Notes: generated by a model not told the origin, from the letters alone. A DNA stretch of 64,000 bases from Dryomyza anilis (GCA_951804985.1 OX638136.1:5707852-5771851), one strand, 5' to 3'; positions 21,066 to 34,366 are shown, numbered from the stretch's first letter. Program-made: numbers and translations.

Positions 21066-21180
21066 AATTTGTGTAGGTAGGGTAGACACTTCATCGATAT
21101 GAAGTGGTCCAATAAATTGATGATGTGGTAAGGGCGGCCCATCCCTTTATGTTATTACATAATTGTATCCATATTTTTTG
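21066..21180. ncRNA. Ultra-conserved block C, unit 2
   Basis: Identical to 7,658-7,772, with the same two possible hairpins. RNA function is inferred only from conservation. Confidence 0.5.
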
Positions 21181-22885
21181 AGGGTTTTTACAATCTCTTG
21201 CCTTTTTCATGTTATTTGGTTTATTTTTGATTTGTTTAGTTTTTAGTTTTTTATACCCTTATGTTGTATATAATTTTGAATTAGGTTCGAATTCTATTTT
21301 ATATAGAAACCTATGTTTCATTATATATATATACGTATGACATTTTACACATTAGTATTATTTGTTGTGTTACATTTAAGGTGATTACATCATATATAGG
21401 TTGTTTAACTCATTCTGTGGGACCTTTATATGATATTATCTTAATCCTCTTTGAAATTGGTAGTTAATGTAATATTAAAAATTGATAAATTATTATTTGC
21501 TTTTATATGTAATTGTGTGGCATCTTATAACAATTTTCTATTATCAATAAATAAAGTAGAACCTGCCCATTAAATACATTAAAATGTTTAATTTGTAATA
21601 GTTAGTATTATGAAAACTATGCATATGGTATTTAGTATGTTTTACATACTTGTTACTATGTTTATTGTTACACATATATATTTGATTATTAGAGATTTAT
21701 CCATTCATTATAAATTAAATAGAAATAAATGTTTTAAATACAATGTGTTATTTTAAAGATTTATATGGTTTTGATTTAGTAGTATAGAATTTTTTATTTG
21801 TAGTTTTCTTGCTTTTAATTACATATTTGATAATTTAATGCTGTTCATAGTTTTGTTGACAGAACATTGTTTATATTAATAGTATTAATATATATTTTTC
21901 AATACATTTATGTATACTAGGTAACTGTGACAATACGAATATATATTTTTATAAATGATATGTTGTTATAATTTTCCTTATTTATATATATTTGATATTT
22001 GGGAATATATATATATATATATATATATTTCTGGAAAACTTAATAATTCTATTGGTTTCTAATATTGTTATTTTGAATTTTTTATTAAAAGTTGTTATTT
22101 TCAGATTTTTCATTGATGCTGTTTAATTGCAGAGCTGTTGTTGTTTATGGTTCAGGTGGTTTTTATTGCTTAGTATTCTGATTTGGATGGAATCTATTAT
22201 AGGTTAACATATATACATATTATTTGTATGATGTTGAATGTTGATTGTTGATGATTTTGGTAATAGTGATTTATGACTATAACTCTTATATTCTAGTAAG
22301 GTGTTCTTGATGTCTTTATAATTATATTGCTGTAAGTCCCTGGTAATAAGCAATGGATGTATTATACTGGACCAACCTATTGGTAATAGTGCATATTATA
22401 TTTTATTTTTATAAAGTAGGATGGTTGATTTTGTGATTTTACCTTGATGTATTTTTAGTTGGGTTTGGTCTTGTTAAGCATCATTTTTTCGGTTGTTTGA
22501 GGGGTGATGCATGTTGATGTGAATTTATATATCCTCATTTAGTATTGAAGTTTCCGATTCTCCCAAGGTATGATAATAGGCAAAGGATGTATTATACTGG
22601 ACCAATCTATTGGTAATAATGCATAGTATATTTATTTTATATAAAGTAAAATGGTTGATTTTGTGATTTTACCTTGATGTATTTTTAGTTGGGTTTGATC
22701 TTGTTAAGCATCACTTTCGGTTGTTTGAGGGGTTTATATATCCTCATTTGGTATTGAAGTCTCCGATTCTCCCAAGGTAGTTTGATCATTTGACATATTG
22801 GTAGTTAGTGTCTCATTTGTAGGGAATTGTAATGTTGGTAGACGTATACCTATTAATTAATTTATTTATTATAATTATTATTTGT
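21181..22885. other. Non-coding spacer with (AT)n and 230-bp subrepeats, unit 2
   Basis: The counterpart of 7,773-9,496. The (AT) run at about 22,004-22,029 is shorter than in unit 1. The direct subrepeats lie at about 22,330-22,780. No gene is supported. Confidence 0.6.
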
Positions 22886-24427
22886 TTAAGAGGTGCTCTT
22901 ACTTTGTAGATTTAAGGAGTGTGTCTCCTGATATGCATTTAGTATGTCATGTAGACTTCGTATGAAGTATCGAGGTATGCAAGATAATGTAGTTGTTGCT
23001 TCACATTGTATCCCAATGGCATTATATAAACATTTAAACAGTACCATTTGTAGATTTATAGGAATACCTATTTTTGGTAAAGGTGTCAATGTGGGTAAAA
23101 TTGTATGTGTTGTGTCATGTATGTGTTTGTATAAAATTGTTTTGGGATTTGTGGATGCGGCTTCTAAAAGTTCGGGAGGTGGCCCAGTACAAGCTATTAA
23201 ACAGTACCTCCTACATGTAATACAGCCTACTATATAACATTTTATTTCGGTTCCGGTGTTAGTGTAGGTTGGATCTCTATCTGATAATGACATATGTAGA
23301 TATAAGGTTTTGGATTTATTGAATGAGGGTTGACCTATACGATAATCTTTAAACATCTTATGTATTAGTGTTGAAAAATTTTCACAAATGTAGTATATAG
23401 GTGGTGTTATTGATTTATATGATGGTTTTGGTTTATTTCTTTCTGTAGGTATTATTGTCATTAATAATAATTCTGGAGATAGTAGATTTGATCTGTATGT
23501 CTGTAATATATGTATCCGAGTGTTAATATTGTCATAGGTGGTTTCTACTATTTTGGTTTTAATTATTTGATTTTTATTGGAGGGTATACGGTATTTATCT
23601 AATCTAACTATTTCACTATGTAATACTGAATTATAAATGTTGCTTATATATATGTCAGGGTTCCCATTGTAGTAAGTTTTTTGTTTAAATTCATCTAAAT
23701 CTTGGATGAGGAATCTATCATTGGTTCTAACTAATATTTTTTTAACCTCACTTGTTACTGTTTGTTGTTTTGTAGATTGCTTATAGTTTGTTAAATAATG
23801 ATACATACGCAATGATGAAGTGGGTTTATGATACATACTGGTTAAGGTTATTTGTATATCTAAAAAGGTTATGATGCGTTCACCACTTTCATTTAGTTCT
23901 TCCTTATCAACCGTTAATTCTAAATTGGTCAAATATTCAAATGCATTTTTGAAGTTATTTATTTGTTCGGTTGGTATATATATGAAAAAATCATCTACAT
24001 ATTTGTACCAATATATAATTTGGTGACATGAGAATAATTCTATTTTATGTAATTGTAATAGATAATCTAATAGTATGGTTGCAAGTAATCCAGAATCACA
24101 TGCGCCTTGCGGCAGCCCACGTACTTGTTTGTATTCTTCACCAATGTATGAAAAATAATTAGCTATTTCTAAAGAAAAGCGAAGACATTGCATTAACAAG
24201 GTTGTAGGTATAGGACATGAGTCAATGAACCAAGTGGTGCATGTCATTCGTAAAATACAATCATATATGTCACTTATGCTCATGTTTGTATACATGTCAC
24301 GCACATCATATTTTATGAATTGATAGTTAGGACAAACCACAATTTTGTGTAGTTCTAATACAATATGATTTATATTTGTTACATTATGTTTTGATAATAC
24401 ATTATGTTTGTCGCAATACTGTAGATA
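22886..24427 (-). CDS. PLE reverse transcriptase core and C-terminus, unit 3
   Basis: The frame is open from about 24,427 to the stop at 22,886 and carries the same motif set as unit 2, including 'YVDDFFIYIP' and 'FLDIQITLT'. It lacks three codons after that motif and two more in 'KTLYLHMSLSD', both in frame. Catalytic residues are intact, but the upstream parts of the gene are broken in this unit. Confidence 0.8.
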   Translation of the reverse strand, partial: YLQYCDKHNVLSKHNVTNINHIVLELHKIVVCPNYQFIKYDVRDMYTNMSISDIYDCILRMTCTTWFIDSCPIPTTLLMQCLRFSLEIANYFSYIGEEYKQVRGLPQGACDSGLLATILLDYLLQLHKIELFSCHQIIYWYKYVDDFFIYIPTEQINNFKNAFEYLTNLELTVDKEELNESGERIITFLDIQITLTSMYHKPTSSLRMYHYLTNYKQSTKQQTVTSEVKKILVRTNDRFLIQDLDEFKQKTYYNGNPDIYISNIYNSVLHSEIVRLDKYRIPSNKNQIIKTKIVETTYDNINTRIHILQTYRSNLLSPELLLMTIIPTERNKPKPSYKSITPPIYYICENFSTLIHKMFKDYRIGQPSFNKSKTLYLHMSLSDRDPTYTNTGTEIKCYIVGCITCRRYCLIACTGPPPELLEAASTNPKTILYKHIHDTTHTILPTLTPLPKIGIPINLQMVLFKCLYNAIGIQCEATTTLSCIPRYFIRSLHDILNAYQETHSLNLQSKSTS

Positions 24428-25485
24428 TTATTTTTTGTAATGCATAACTATACCAATGTATGGTTCCACATATAGGACGACAAGGTTGACCTTCCTTATG
24501 ATATTTTACTGTCCCATATAAATAAGGTAATCGGATGTTATTATTATTAAATGTTAATAATAATTTATATATTTTCGAACAATATATGCTTGTTTTATTA
24601 TTTAGTTTATGAGTTTGATATATTTTTAATAATTGAGATCTAATACATTTGTATTGTGTTAATATTTTATGTTGTATGGGTTTAAAATCATTGGTCTGAT
24701 GTATATATGTACCTACTTTTACACAATTTTCTATCCATTTGGACATTTTGTTGCGATAGTCATCTTTATACATGATAGTAGTTATTTTACCTTTATCGGC
24801 CTGCACCATATATATATATTATCATATTGACGTAAGAATTTAGTTGTTCGTTGTAGCATTTTCAATATATGTTTGGTCATATGTTGATTTTTTGTGTTAT
24901 TAATAATGTATTTAAACGATTATAATATTTTGGTATTAATTCATGGAATAATATATCTGGGTCCATGTTTTGACAAATCACAACTTGCCTAATGTAGGTA
25001 ATTGTATCTAATAAGGATGGTAATTCTGGTGGTATAAATGAGGGTCCCCAACTTAATAATGTTGATACTTCTATAGGAATTTCTAATGTTGTTAAATTTA
25101 TAAAACCACGAGCGATGGCTAGAGGTGCAGTGGAGGGTGACAGAGGTATTTCAGTTTTACTTGCATCTAGAAAATCTGGTATTTCTTATGGTTGGTTTAT
25201 TGGTATGGTATTGTCTTCTTTAGTGCTTATGTTACTTAGGTTGGGCTGTATAGGTTTTAGATTGGTTGTATTCGTATTACTATTGTTTGTAGTATGATAT
25301 ATTGGTATTGATGTTTGTTGTAACTTTTGATTACTATGTGTATTTTCTATGGTCGGGGTTGCACAAGAATTGGATATAGTGTTTAAATGATTATTAGACT
25401 TGGTTTCATTGTTCAACTGGTCTATTTTGGTATAATCATTAGTGTATTGTGTGGTATTTTGGTTGTGTTCGTCTTTTGTTAAGGT
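24402..25485 (-). pseudogene. PLE RT exon 4, amino-terminal part, unit 3
   Basis: The fingers segment (24,809-24,402, 'VQADKGKITTIM') has the 2-bp longer AT run seen in unit 1. The first section from 25,485 is cut by a TAA near 25,186, where units 1 and 2 have a sense codon. A 9-bp change near 24,975 also alters the 'GHNMTCQ' region. This copy cannot make a full RT. Confidence 0.75.
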
Positions 25486-25589
25486 CTGATTGTTTTAATA
25501 TTTGCGGATATTGGTGTTGTAGTTATGTATGTCCATAAATATAATAATATATTATTGGTTTAATATTTTTGTTATTTTGGTTTTTATAC

Positions 25590-25808
25590 CTGGGTGGATG
25601 GTAATGAATTAATGGTATATTGATCTTGATTCCATATGGTTGTAGGCCTTATTAGTGAACCCATTCTGGGTGGCTGAATGTACGTATTTGGTTGTCTCAT
25701 ATTATAGGGTAATGAGGGTATAATGTTAGGTGGAGTATACATTTGCCATTGGGTGTTTATAGTTTGATCTATTAACCAGTTGTAGTTTATCTTAACAGTT
25801 GGTAATAC
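25590..25808 (-). CDS. RT gene exon 3, unit 3
   Basis: 219 bp with the same splice sites and phase as in unit 2. The reading frame is intact, although its neighbours are damaged. Confidence 0.5.
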
Positions 25809-26035
25809 CTTAAAATATTATTTTAATGAACATACATAGATTAAAATCGTACGTTGTTGCGGGCTGAAGTATTGTTGGGGATGTACCAATATGTGCTCTC
25901 AACTATAGCAAGTTACAATTTATAATGTTAATTTAAAATGAGTTTATGATAAGTATTTGTTTTTAACAAATATATTATTATGGCATGTTTTCAATAATTT
26001 ATATAATTGTATGTAGTATTTGTATGTTTATGTTA

Positions 26036-26153
26036 TACCATATCTGGTGAATGCATCATCTGTCGATATATACTGTCATTGCTATCGTTATTATTGTCTG
26101 ATGAGTTGCGATGTTGTTGCATGATTGATACTTGATGTTGATCTTGTTGTCTG
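26036..26153 (-). pseudogene. RT gene exon 2, unit 3 (acceptor deletion)
   Basis: A 26-bp deletion between two TCTGT motifs removes the original 5' end of the exon. A new AG is formed in the same context (TATCACAG/ACAAC), but the frame to exon 3 is shifted. Confidence 0.5.
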
Positions 26154-26379
26154 TGATATAATTTTAATTTAGATTATTTAATAATGAAACGTATATGTAT
26201 TTTGATTTATATGTTATTTATAATATTGGGTTAATGTGATATATGTATTCATATATTCTTATATTTTATATATTTATATATTTATTATATGTTTATAAAT
26301 TTTAGATTTTATATGTATTTATATAAATTTATATATGTTTATGTATCTATAATAATTATATTTATAAAAAATATATTTG

Positions 26380-26565
26380 TATATATTTTTATTTTTAATT
26401 TATATTTTATTTTTATTTGTTAATTTATTTTTATTTTATTTTTATTTTAATATTATTTTTAATTTTAACTGTATTTATTTATTTAGTTTTATTTTATTTT
26501 TATTTTTATTTTTTATGTTTATTTTTATTTTAGTTTATTTACTTTCATGTTTATTAATATTTCCT
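26380..26565 (+). repeat. T-rich tract in RT intron 1, unit 3
   Basis: The shortest version of the tract in the array; the flanks match the other units. Confidence 0.8.
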
Positions 26566-26589
26566 AAATTATAATTTGAATATATTTAC

Positions 26590-26982
26590 CTGGTAATAGG
26601 ATTGAAGAGATATATTGTTGTTTGGACTGATGGTTTCTACTATAATCGTTTGATTTCTATAGTTTATGCGCATAAAATCCTCATCATCTGTATCTACTTG
26701 AATATCTTCATATGTTACAATGTCCTGATTATTGAATGTTTCAGTTAATATGTCATTTTCATTATCTATTAACCAATCACGTTCTATCTCATCATGATTA
26801 TAATGTACTTCCTCATCGTCACTTATATTATGATTGTGTATTTGATCTTGTTCTCGTATAATCGTAGTAGTAATAAATGGATGTGTTATAACCGAGGTAT
26901 GGATGTTGTATGATTTCTTCTTATTACTAAAAGTATAGTAACTTTGGTTTAATTTATTACAATTGGTCTTATTGGAGGACAT
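26590..26982 (-). CDS. RT gene exon 1 with start codon, unit 3
   Basis: 393 bp and an intact frame, with the CAG/GTAAAT donor. It differs from unit 2 by isolated substitutions only (for example Tyr to Asp in 'LIDNEND'). Confidence 0.55.
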
Positions 26983-27230
26983 TCTCTTATTAATGGTTTT
27001 ATAACATTGATATATTTTTAATGATTATTTTTGTATGGTTAATATAATAAAGGTTTTCTGATGTTGTTGGTTTTAGTGGACTAAGTATATATAAATAGGC
27101 ATAAATTAATATGCTATATATAAAACCATTATATTTGTTTTATAATTTCACATTTTCATTTTTGCGTTTAAGATGATTTAATATCATATTAATGTATTTG
27201 AGGATATAGAATAATATATATTTAGGTTAC

Positions 27231-27350
27231 CATTAGTATTGACACCATATTCAAATTGATTTATAGGCGCGGTTGAGATTACTGAGTTGATGGATGACCC
27301 ATTATTATAATTTTCGTCAACGGTTGTTGATGATTCACCTATCTTGCACC
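27231..27350 (-). CDS. Gene A/B, exon B, unit 3
   Basis: 120 bp, phase 1 at both ends, and splice sites kept. A 17-bp insertion follows the donor, so the alternative read-through would stop earlier here. Confidence 0.4.
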
Positions 27351-27568
27351 CTGTGTTAAGAAAATATTTGATATTGGGATTTTATTTCTAATTCTAAATT
27401 TCCTAACTATGTATTTTAATCATTTTTGGTGATATTCGTAATTATTATTTATTTACACATTGAAGGTTTCATTTAAGCAATAGTTTTATTGAATTAAAAT
27501 TCATATATAATTAAATAATTTAATTTTAAATTGGTTGTGTTTAGTCTGGCATAATGATGTTTAATTAC

Positions 27569-27783
27569 CATTGACTTTGGATCCGCCAGGTGAATGATGC
27601 GTTGGTTGATCGGTTAATAATTGGTGTGATTGTTGTTTCACTAGATTTATTACCTCGATATGGGAGTCATCATCCACATTAAGACACTTGGCTGATAGTT
27701 GAGGGTCCTTAGAATAAGGTAATCTGTTGTTGTCATCATCATATGTTGTAGTTGCTCCACTTAGTTGATATTTAGTTAGCTCT
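27569..27783 (-). pseudogene. Gene A/B, exon A, unit 3 (internal deletion)
   Basis: About 150 bp of the middle of the exon are missing between the TTAGAA and TAAGGTA motifs, and the ATG is ATA. The donor is intact. Confidence 0.6.
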
Positions 27784-28204
27784 ATTAGAAATTGGAAAAA
27801 GCAGGTTAATACATATAAAAGTTAGCTACTATATGATTATGTATGAGTCTACATTAGCTAATTCAGCTATTGTGTTGTTGTGCGAGAGTGTGATACTAGT
27901 ATTTTGCAGGGTTTATGGTAGGACTAATATATATTTGATGTTTAGTCTTTTTAGTAAAAAGATAATATATATACATTTATTAATAGTACTTATGTTAATT
28001 ACATATTTCTTTAATTTATTTACATTTGTTTGGGTTTCAATATAAAGAAATAACAGATTATATTCAATTTGCTTGTACATTACAAATCTATTTAATATTT
28101 TTTGTAAAATGAAATTATTATTTAAATATCGGGTGATATAATTTGAAGTTGTCTGTATGTTTCTAATTTGATTTTAGTAATTAAGGTTCATAAAATAATA
28201 ATAT

Positions 28205-29035
28205 TCTGTTATCAGATGGTTTGATAAACACCTCCAAAGGCTCAGGTAATTGGATGGTGTTAGTGAATGCTATCCTAATGTTGGATGCCTGTATATGCAT
28301 ACCGATGAATTTGAGGCAAGTTTATGGATGAGGTGGGCTGATTGTTATGTACTCCTGATGATATTGTTGTTGGTTTGGTTTGTTAAGCACTGTCGGCTGG
28401 CAGGTAATATTGTAGTTGATTATATATCAGCAGCTAGAACGTCTAATGAATTGTCATCAGGTTGTAATGTATTTGGCTCTTGATATATTTAGGGGGATGC
28501 ATCAATAGTTTTTACTTGGTAAAGTTCCATACAATTTTAAATGTTGATGTTGGGCACATCAGCCTGTTGTAATTAATAAGGCGTCGTCCTTGACATCGTA
28601 GTTGGGCTTATTGTTGATATTGTTATAGGCACATCAGCTTGTTGAAGCATCGTCCCTGACATTGGTTCAATATTCTGTTATACCTATATACCTATGAGGT
28701 GTGATAAAACATTGTCACTGCTTGATATACCTTATGTATATTTTTACATTGTTTGTTCCTCTAATTATGGTTGTAGCTTGGCAGTGCGCTGTTGGATGAT
28801 AATAGTTGATTGGGATGCTATATCTTGAGTTGGTTTTGAACAGTATGGATGATGCAATGCCGGATGATGTTGTTATATTGGATGTAGTAACATTGTTTGA
28901 AGTAATGTCAATTGAATTGCCAACTATGAGGGGTTGGACCGAGGGTTTTTCAATTTTGTCTAGATGTAGATATAAATGTAGATCAATTGGTATGTAATGA
29001 GTTAAAATAGAATTGGTTTTTAATGTTGGATTCAT
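28205..29035 (-). pseudogene. Decayed gene, unit 3
   Basis: As in unit 1, with an extra stretch near 28,315 shared only with unit 4. A 106-codon minus-strand frame at 28,715-29,035 includes 'HYIPIDLHLYLHLDKIEK', the part alignable with 'HYRPIDLHLSLHLDGTE' at 46.9 kb. The rest of that frame is not alignable. Confidence 0.55.
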
Positions 29036-29923
29036 AGTCTTTAATATGATTTAATATCTGGTTGGTTAGGTTTTCTAATTATGATTGATATATGTGTAAA
29101 TTTATATTGAACTTATCAGGTGGTTGTTGGTTGGTGGGCATTTTAATAACAAGAGATTATGCTGATTGTGTGGTACTCTTGTCTATTTCATTTGTTATGA
29201 AGATATTCTTCTTGTTAATATGTTGAAAATACTTGTTTATATTGTATTTTTTGTTTGTCATTTTTATTGGAATTTTTTATCTAGTAATCTTTGTTTTTGC
29301 TATTAATAAAAAATGATAGATAATCAGTTCTATCAAGTATAATTTGTATATCTATAATAATTTGTTTGTTTAATCTTTATTAATGTTATAGATTTGTTAT
29401 TTATGTTGTGATGTGTAATATGTTTTCCTTTAATTATTAATTTGTTAGTTATATTGTGTATGGAAAGGGTATGTAATATATATTTATATATCTTCTGTGT
29501 GTTTTAATTTGTGTGTTTGTGTTTTTTTGATACATTTATTGGTTCATATTGTTGAAGGGTGTGTTCAAATTTTGTTTATTATATTTGGTCAAGGTTATAC
29601 TATGTATACCTTAATCATTTTGATGTGTTGATTTAATATTAATTCATATTTAAAGTCGTGGGAAATGTTTGTGTTTGTTTGATAATTTGTTTAATACATA
29701 TGTATGTTACATTATGTATTATGACATATATGTATGTGGTGGGTTGGGTATATAACCCGTGGTGCTCTGTTATATGTTTATATATTTGGTTTATATACCA
29801 TTATATTGAAGGATTGTAATATTAAAATTTAATATTACACTCATATATCCTAGATTTTGGAGCACTTATATTTCTATATATTATTAGTAATAATATATAA
29901 GTTTTTAATAATTTATAATAAAA
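29036..29923. other. Non-coding spacer, unit 3, decayed gene to hammerhead
   Basis: The counterpart of 5,871-6,788 with a small deletion near 29,560. No gene is supported. Confidence 0.6.
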
Positions 29924-29971
29924 TCCCAACTGATGATTCCATTGGCAATGGATGAAAAACGTTTATTGGGG
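29924..29971 (+). ncRNA. Hammerhead ribozyme motif, unit 3
   Basis: Identical to the unit 1 motif. The downstream hairpin CGTCTTT..AAAGACG is also kept. Confidence 0.8.
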
Positions 29972-30792
29972 AGGCCCGTCTTTTTACTATATAAGTTTAA
30001 AGACGTTAATTACCTTCACGGTTTTATATTTATTTTTGTTTTAAGGTGTATGGTACACATTTATACAGAAGTGTGTTTATAATTGATATGGGATGTTTAA
30101 AATATGTTTGTGCATCCGGTGATTGTGGGATGATATGTGGTGATTATGTAGTTTGTTGGGAATACTAACAAGAATATTTTATTCCTTGAGATTTATATAA
30201 TTTGGTGTTTTTCAACGCATACATTTTTATAAAATTTATTGGACAATTTACTTAAAATGTTCTTACTGATTACGTAGTGCTGAGATTATATTTTGGCACA
30301 GGACTTTAGAACCACATGGTTTTTTATTTTTAATAGGTAGGACACAATTCATTTTATACAGCATATATATGTCTTAAAATTTTAAATGTTAAATAGATTC
30401 TTGTAAATGGTTATGATTATGTTTATATATATTTTTTATATATAAAATCCCATATAATTAAATTCATTTTTTATATTTTTTTACATATATTTTTTACATA
30501 TATTTTTATATATATATTTTTAATTAATGGCTATTAGCTTTATACTATTAACTATGCTGTTGTAAATGGTTTGATTTTCTTGCCTGATTTATGAGTATTT
30601 GTTGTTTTAGGCTTATTAAACATTGGTTATGATGATTTTTGATAGTATTTGCTAGATTAATTCATTTTATATAATCAATGTCTAAATTGCTGTAATTGTA
30701 ATATAATATTCATTTTTCAGTGTAATATGGCTATATAATTAATTACTGTTTTCTATTGCAAGTTCCTTTTGGGATTTGTTTATATTATAGCA

Positions 30793-30907
30793 AATTTGTG
30801 TAGGTAGGGTAGACACTTCATCGATATGAAGTGGTCCAATAAATTGATGATGTGGTAAGGGCGGCCCATCCCTTTATGTTATTACATAATTGTATCCATA
30901 TTTTTTG
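30793..30907. ncRNA. Ultra-conserved block C, unit 3
   Basis: Identical to 7,658-7,772. Confidence 0.5.
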
Positions 30908-32404
30908 AGGGTATTTACAATCTCTTGCCTTTTTCACATGTTATTTGGTTTATTTTTGATTTGTTTAGTTTTTAGTTTTTTATACCCTTATGTTGTATAT
31001 AATTTTGAATTAGGTTCGAATTCTATTTTATATAAAAACCTATGTTTCATTATATATATATACGTATGACATTTTACACATTAGTATTATTTGTTGTGTT
31101 ACATTTAAGGTGATTACATCATATATTGGTTGTTTAACTCATTCTGTGGGACCTTTATATGATATTACCTTGAAATTGGTAGTTAATGTAATATTCAAAA
31201 TTGATAAATTATTATTTGCTTTTATATGTAATTGTGTGGCATCTTATAACAATTTTCTATTATCAATAAATAAAGTAGAACCTGCCCATTAAATACATTA
31301 AAATGTTTAATTTGTAATAGTTAGTATTATGAAAACTATGCATATAGTATTTAGTATGTTTTACATACTTGTTACTATGTTTATTGTTACACATATATAT
31401 TTGATTATTAGAGATTTATCCATTCATTATAAATTAAATAGAAATAAATGTTTTAAATACAATGTGTTATTTAAAAGATTTATATGGTTTTGATTTAGTA
31501 GTATAGAATTTTTTATTTGTAGTTTTCATGCTTTTAATTACATATTTGATAATTTAATGCTGTTCATAGTTTTGTTGACAGAACATTGTTTATATTAATA
31601 GTATTAATATATATTTTTCAATACATTTATGTATACTAGGTAACTGTTGACTATACGAATATATATTTTTATAAATGATATGTTGTTATAATTTTCCTTA
31701 TTTATATATATTTGATATTTGGGAATATATATATATATATATATATATTTCTGGAAAACTTAATAATTCTATTGGTTTCTAATATTGTTATTTTGAATTT
31801 TTTATTAAAAGTTGTTATTTTCAGATTTTTCATTGATGCTGTTTAATTGCAGAGCTGTTGTTGTTTATGGTTCAGGTGGTTTTTATTGCTTAGTATTCTG
31901 ATTTGGATGGAATCTATTATAGGTTAACATATATACATATTATTTGTATGATGTTGAATGTTGATTGTTGATGATTTTGGTAATAGTGATTTATGACTAT
32001 AACTCTTATATTCTAGTAAGGTGTTCTTGATGTCTTTATAATTATATTGCTGTAAGTCCCTGGTAATAGGCAATGGATGTATTATACTGGACCAACCTAT
32101 TGGTAATAGTGCATATTATATTTTATTTTTATAAAGTAGGATGGTTGATTTTGTGATTTTACCTTGATGTATTTTTAGTTGGGTTTGGTCTTGTTAAGCA
32201 TCATTTTTTCGGTTGTTTGAGGGGTGATGCATGTTGATGTAAATTTATATATCCTCATTTAGTATTGAAGTTTCCGATTCTCCCAAGGTATGGTAATAGG
32301 CAATGGCTGTATTATACTGGACCAATCTATTGGTAATAATGCACAGTATATTTATTTTATATAAAGTAAAATGGTTGATTTTGTGATTTTACCTTGATGT
32401 TTTG
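30908..32404. other. Non-coding spacer with subrepeats, unit 3
   Basis: The counterpart of 7,773-9,430. The second 230-bp subrepeat is cut short by a deletion of about 136 bp at 32,400. No gene is supported. Confidence 0.6.
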
Positions 32405-32744
32405 TAGGGAATTGTAATGTTGGTAGATGTATACCTATTAATCAATTTATTTATTATAATTATTATTTGTTTAAGAGGTGCTCTTACTTTGTAGATTTAA
32501 GGTGTATGTCTCCTGATATGCATTTAGTATGTTATGTAGACTTCGTATGAAGTATCGAGGTATGCAAGTATGTAGTTGTTTCTTCACATTGTATCCCAAT
32601 GGCATTATATAAACATTTAAACAGTACCATTTGTAGATTTATAGGAATACCTATTTTTAGTAAAGGTGTCAAGGTGGGTAAAATTGTATGTGTTGTGTCA
32701 TGTATGTGTTTGTATAAAATTGTTTTGGGATTTGTGGATGCGGC
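32405..32744 (-). pseudogene. Remnant of PLE RT C-terminus at the unit 3/4 deletion junction
   Basis: The last part of the RT ('KTILYKHIHDTTHTILPTL' and 'INLQMVLFKCLYNAIGIQC') is present with small indels near 32,570. After the codons for 'LLEAAS', sequence jumps to the middle of RT exon 2. About 2.96 kb (the rest of the RT, exon 3 and two introns) are gone. The breakpoints share TCT. Confidence 0.8.
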
Positions 32745-33049
32745 TTCTGATGAGTTGCGATGTTGTTGCATGATTGATACTTGATGTTGATCTTGTTGTC
32801 TGTATCTTGCATTGTTATAATGTATCTGTGATATAATTTTAATTTAGATTATTTAGTAATGAAACGTATATGTATTTTGATTTATATGTTATTTATAATA
32901 TTGGGTTCATGTGATATATGTATTCATATATTCTTATATTTTATATATTTATATATTTATTATATCTTTATAAATTTTAGATTTTATATGTATTTATATA
33001 AATTTATATATGTTTATGTATCTATAATAATTATATTTATAAATAATAT

Positions 33050-33355
33050 ATTTGTATTTATTTTTATTTTTAATTTATATTTTCTTTTTATTTGTTAATT
33101 TATTTTTATTTTATTTTTATTTTAATATTATTTTTAATTTTATCTGTATTTATTTATTTAGTTTTATTTTAATTTTATTTATATTTTCATTTTATTTTTA
33201 TTTTTATTATTAATTTTTATTTTTATTTATTTTTTATTTTATTTTTATTATTTTTTATTTTTATTTTTTATTCTTTATTTATTTTTTTTATTTTTTTATT
33301 TTTATTTTTTATGTTTATTTTTATTTTAGTTTATTTACTTTCATGTTTATTAATA
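33050..33355 (+). repeat. T-rich tract in RT intron 1, unit 4
   Basis: The same composition as in the other units, with a private internal arrangement. No gene is supported. Confidence 0.8.
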
Positions 33356-33389
33356 TTTCCTAAATTATAATTTGAATATATTTTTTTAC

Positions 33390-33782
33390 CTTGTAATAGG
33401 ATTGAAGAGATATATTGTTGTTTGGACTGATGGTTTCTACTATAATCGTTTGATTTCTATAGTTTATGCGCATAAAATCCTCATCATCTGTATCTACTTG
33501 AATATCTTCATATGTTACTATGTCCTGATTATTGAATGTTTTAGTTAATATGTCATTTTCATTATCTATTAACCAATCACGTTCTATCTCATCATGATTA
33601 TAATGTACCTCCTCATCGTCACTTATATTATGATTGTGTATTTGATCTTGTTCTCGTATAATCGTAGTAGTAATAAATGGATGTGTTATAACCGAGGTAT
33701 GGATGTTGTATGATTTCTTCTTATTACTAAAAGTATAGTAACTTTGGTTTAATTTATTACAATTGGTCTTATTGGAGGACAT
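33390..33782 (-). CDS. RT gene exon 1 with start codon, unit 4
   Basis: The 393-bp frame is intact, with the donor AAG/GTAAAA. With the RT itself deleted in this copy the exon has no known partner downstream. Confidence 0.45.
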
Positions 33783-34028
33783 TCTCTTATTAATGGTTTT
33801 ATAACATTGATATATTTTTAATGATTATGTTTGTATGGTTAATATAATAAAGGTTTTCTGGTGTTGTAGGTTTTAGTGGAATAAGTATATATAAATAGGC
33901 ATAAATTAATATGCTATATATAACCATTATATTTGTTTTATAATTTCACATTTTCATTTTTGCGTTTAAGATGATTTAATATCATATTAATGTATTTGAG
34001 GATATAGAATAATATATATTTAGGTTAC

Positions 34029-34148
34029 CATTAGTATTGACACCATATTCAAATTGATTTATAGGCGCGGTTGAGATTACTGAGTTGATGGATGACCCAT
34101 TATTATAATTTTCGTCAACGGTTGTTGATGATTCACCTATCTTACACC
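34029..34148 (-). CDS. Gene A/B, exon B, unit 4
   Basis: 120 bp; splice sites and phase are kept, with a synonymous TGC-to-TGT change near the 5' end. Confidence 0.4.
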
Positions 34149-34366
34149 CTGTTTTAAAGAAATATTTGATATTGGGATTTTATTTCTAATTCTAAATTTC
34201 CTAACTATGTATTTTAATCATTTTTGGTGATATTCGTAATTATTATTTATTTACACATTGAAGGTTTCATTTAAGCAATAGTTTTATTGAATTAAAAATC
34301 ATATATAATTAAATAATTTAATTTTAAATTGGTTGTGTTTAGTCTGGCATAATGATGTTTAATTAC

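Larger units (their letters stand above)
10140..23522. repeat. Array unit 2, interrupted by a LINE
   Basis: This is the only unit with a complete set of RT exons in good order. It is 13.38 kb long because an RTE LINE plus a 12-bp target duplication (3,320 bp in total) sits at 14,363-17,682. Without it the unit is about 10,063 bp. Confidence 0.9.
23523..32744. repeat. Array unit 3
   Basis: A full unit with several private lesions: a nonsense codon in RT exon 4 (near 25,186), a 26-bp deletion over the exon 2 acceptor, an internal deletion of exon A, and a loss of about 136 bp at 32,400. It ends at 32,744 inside the RT carboxyl terminus, where a deletion joins it to unit 4. Confidence 0.85.
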
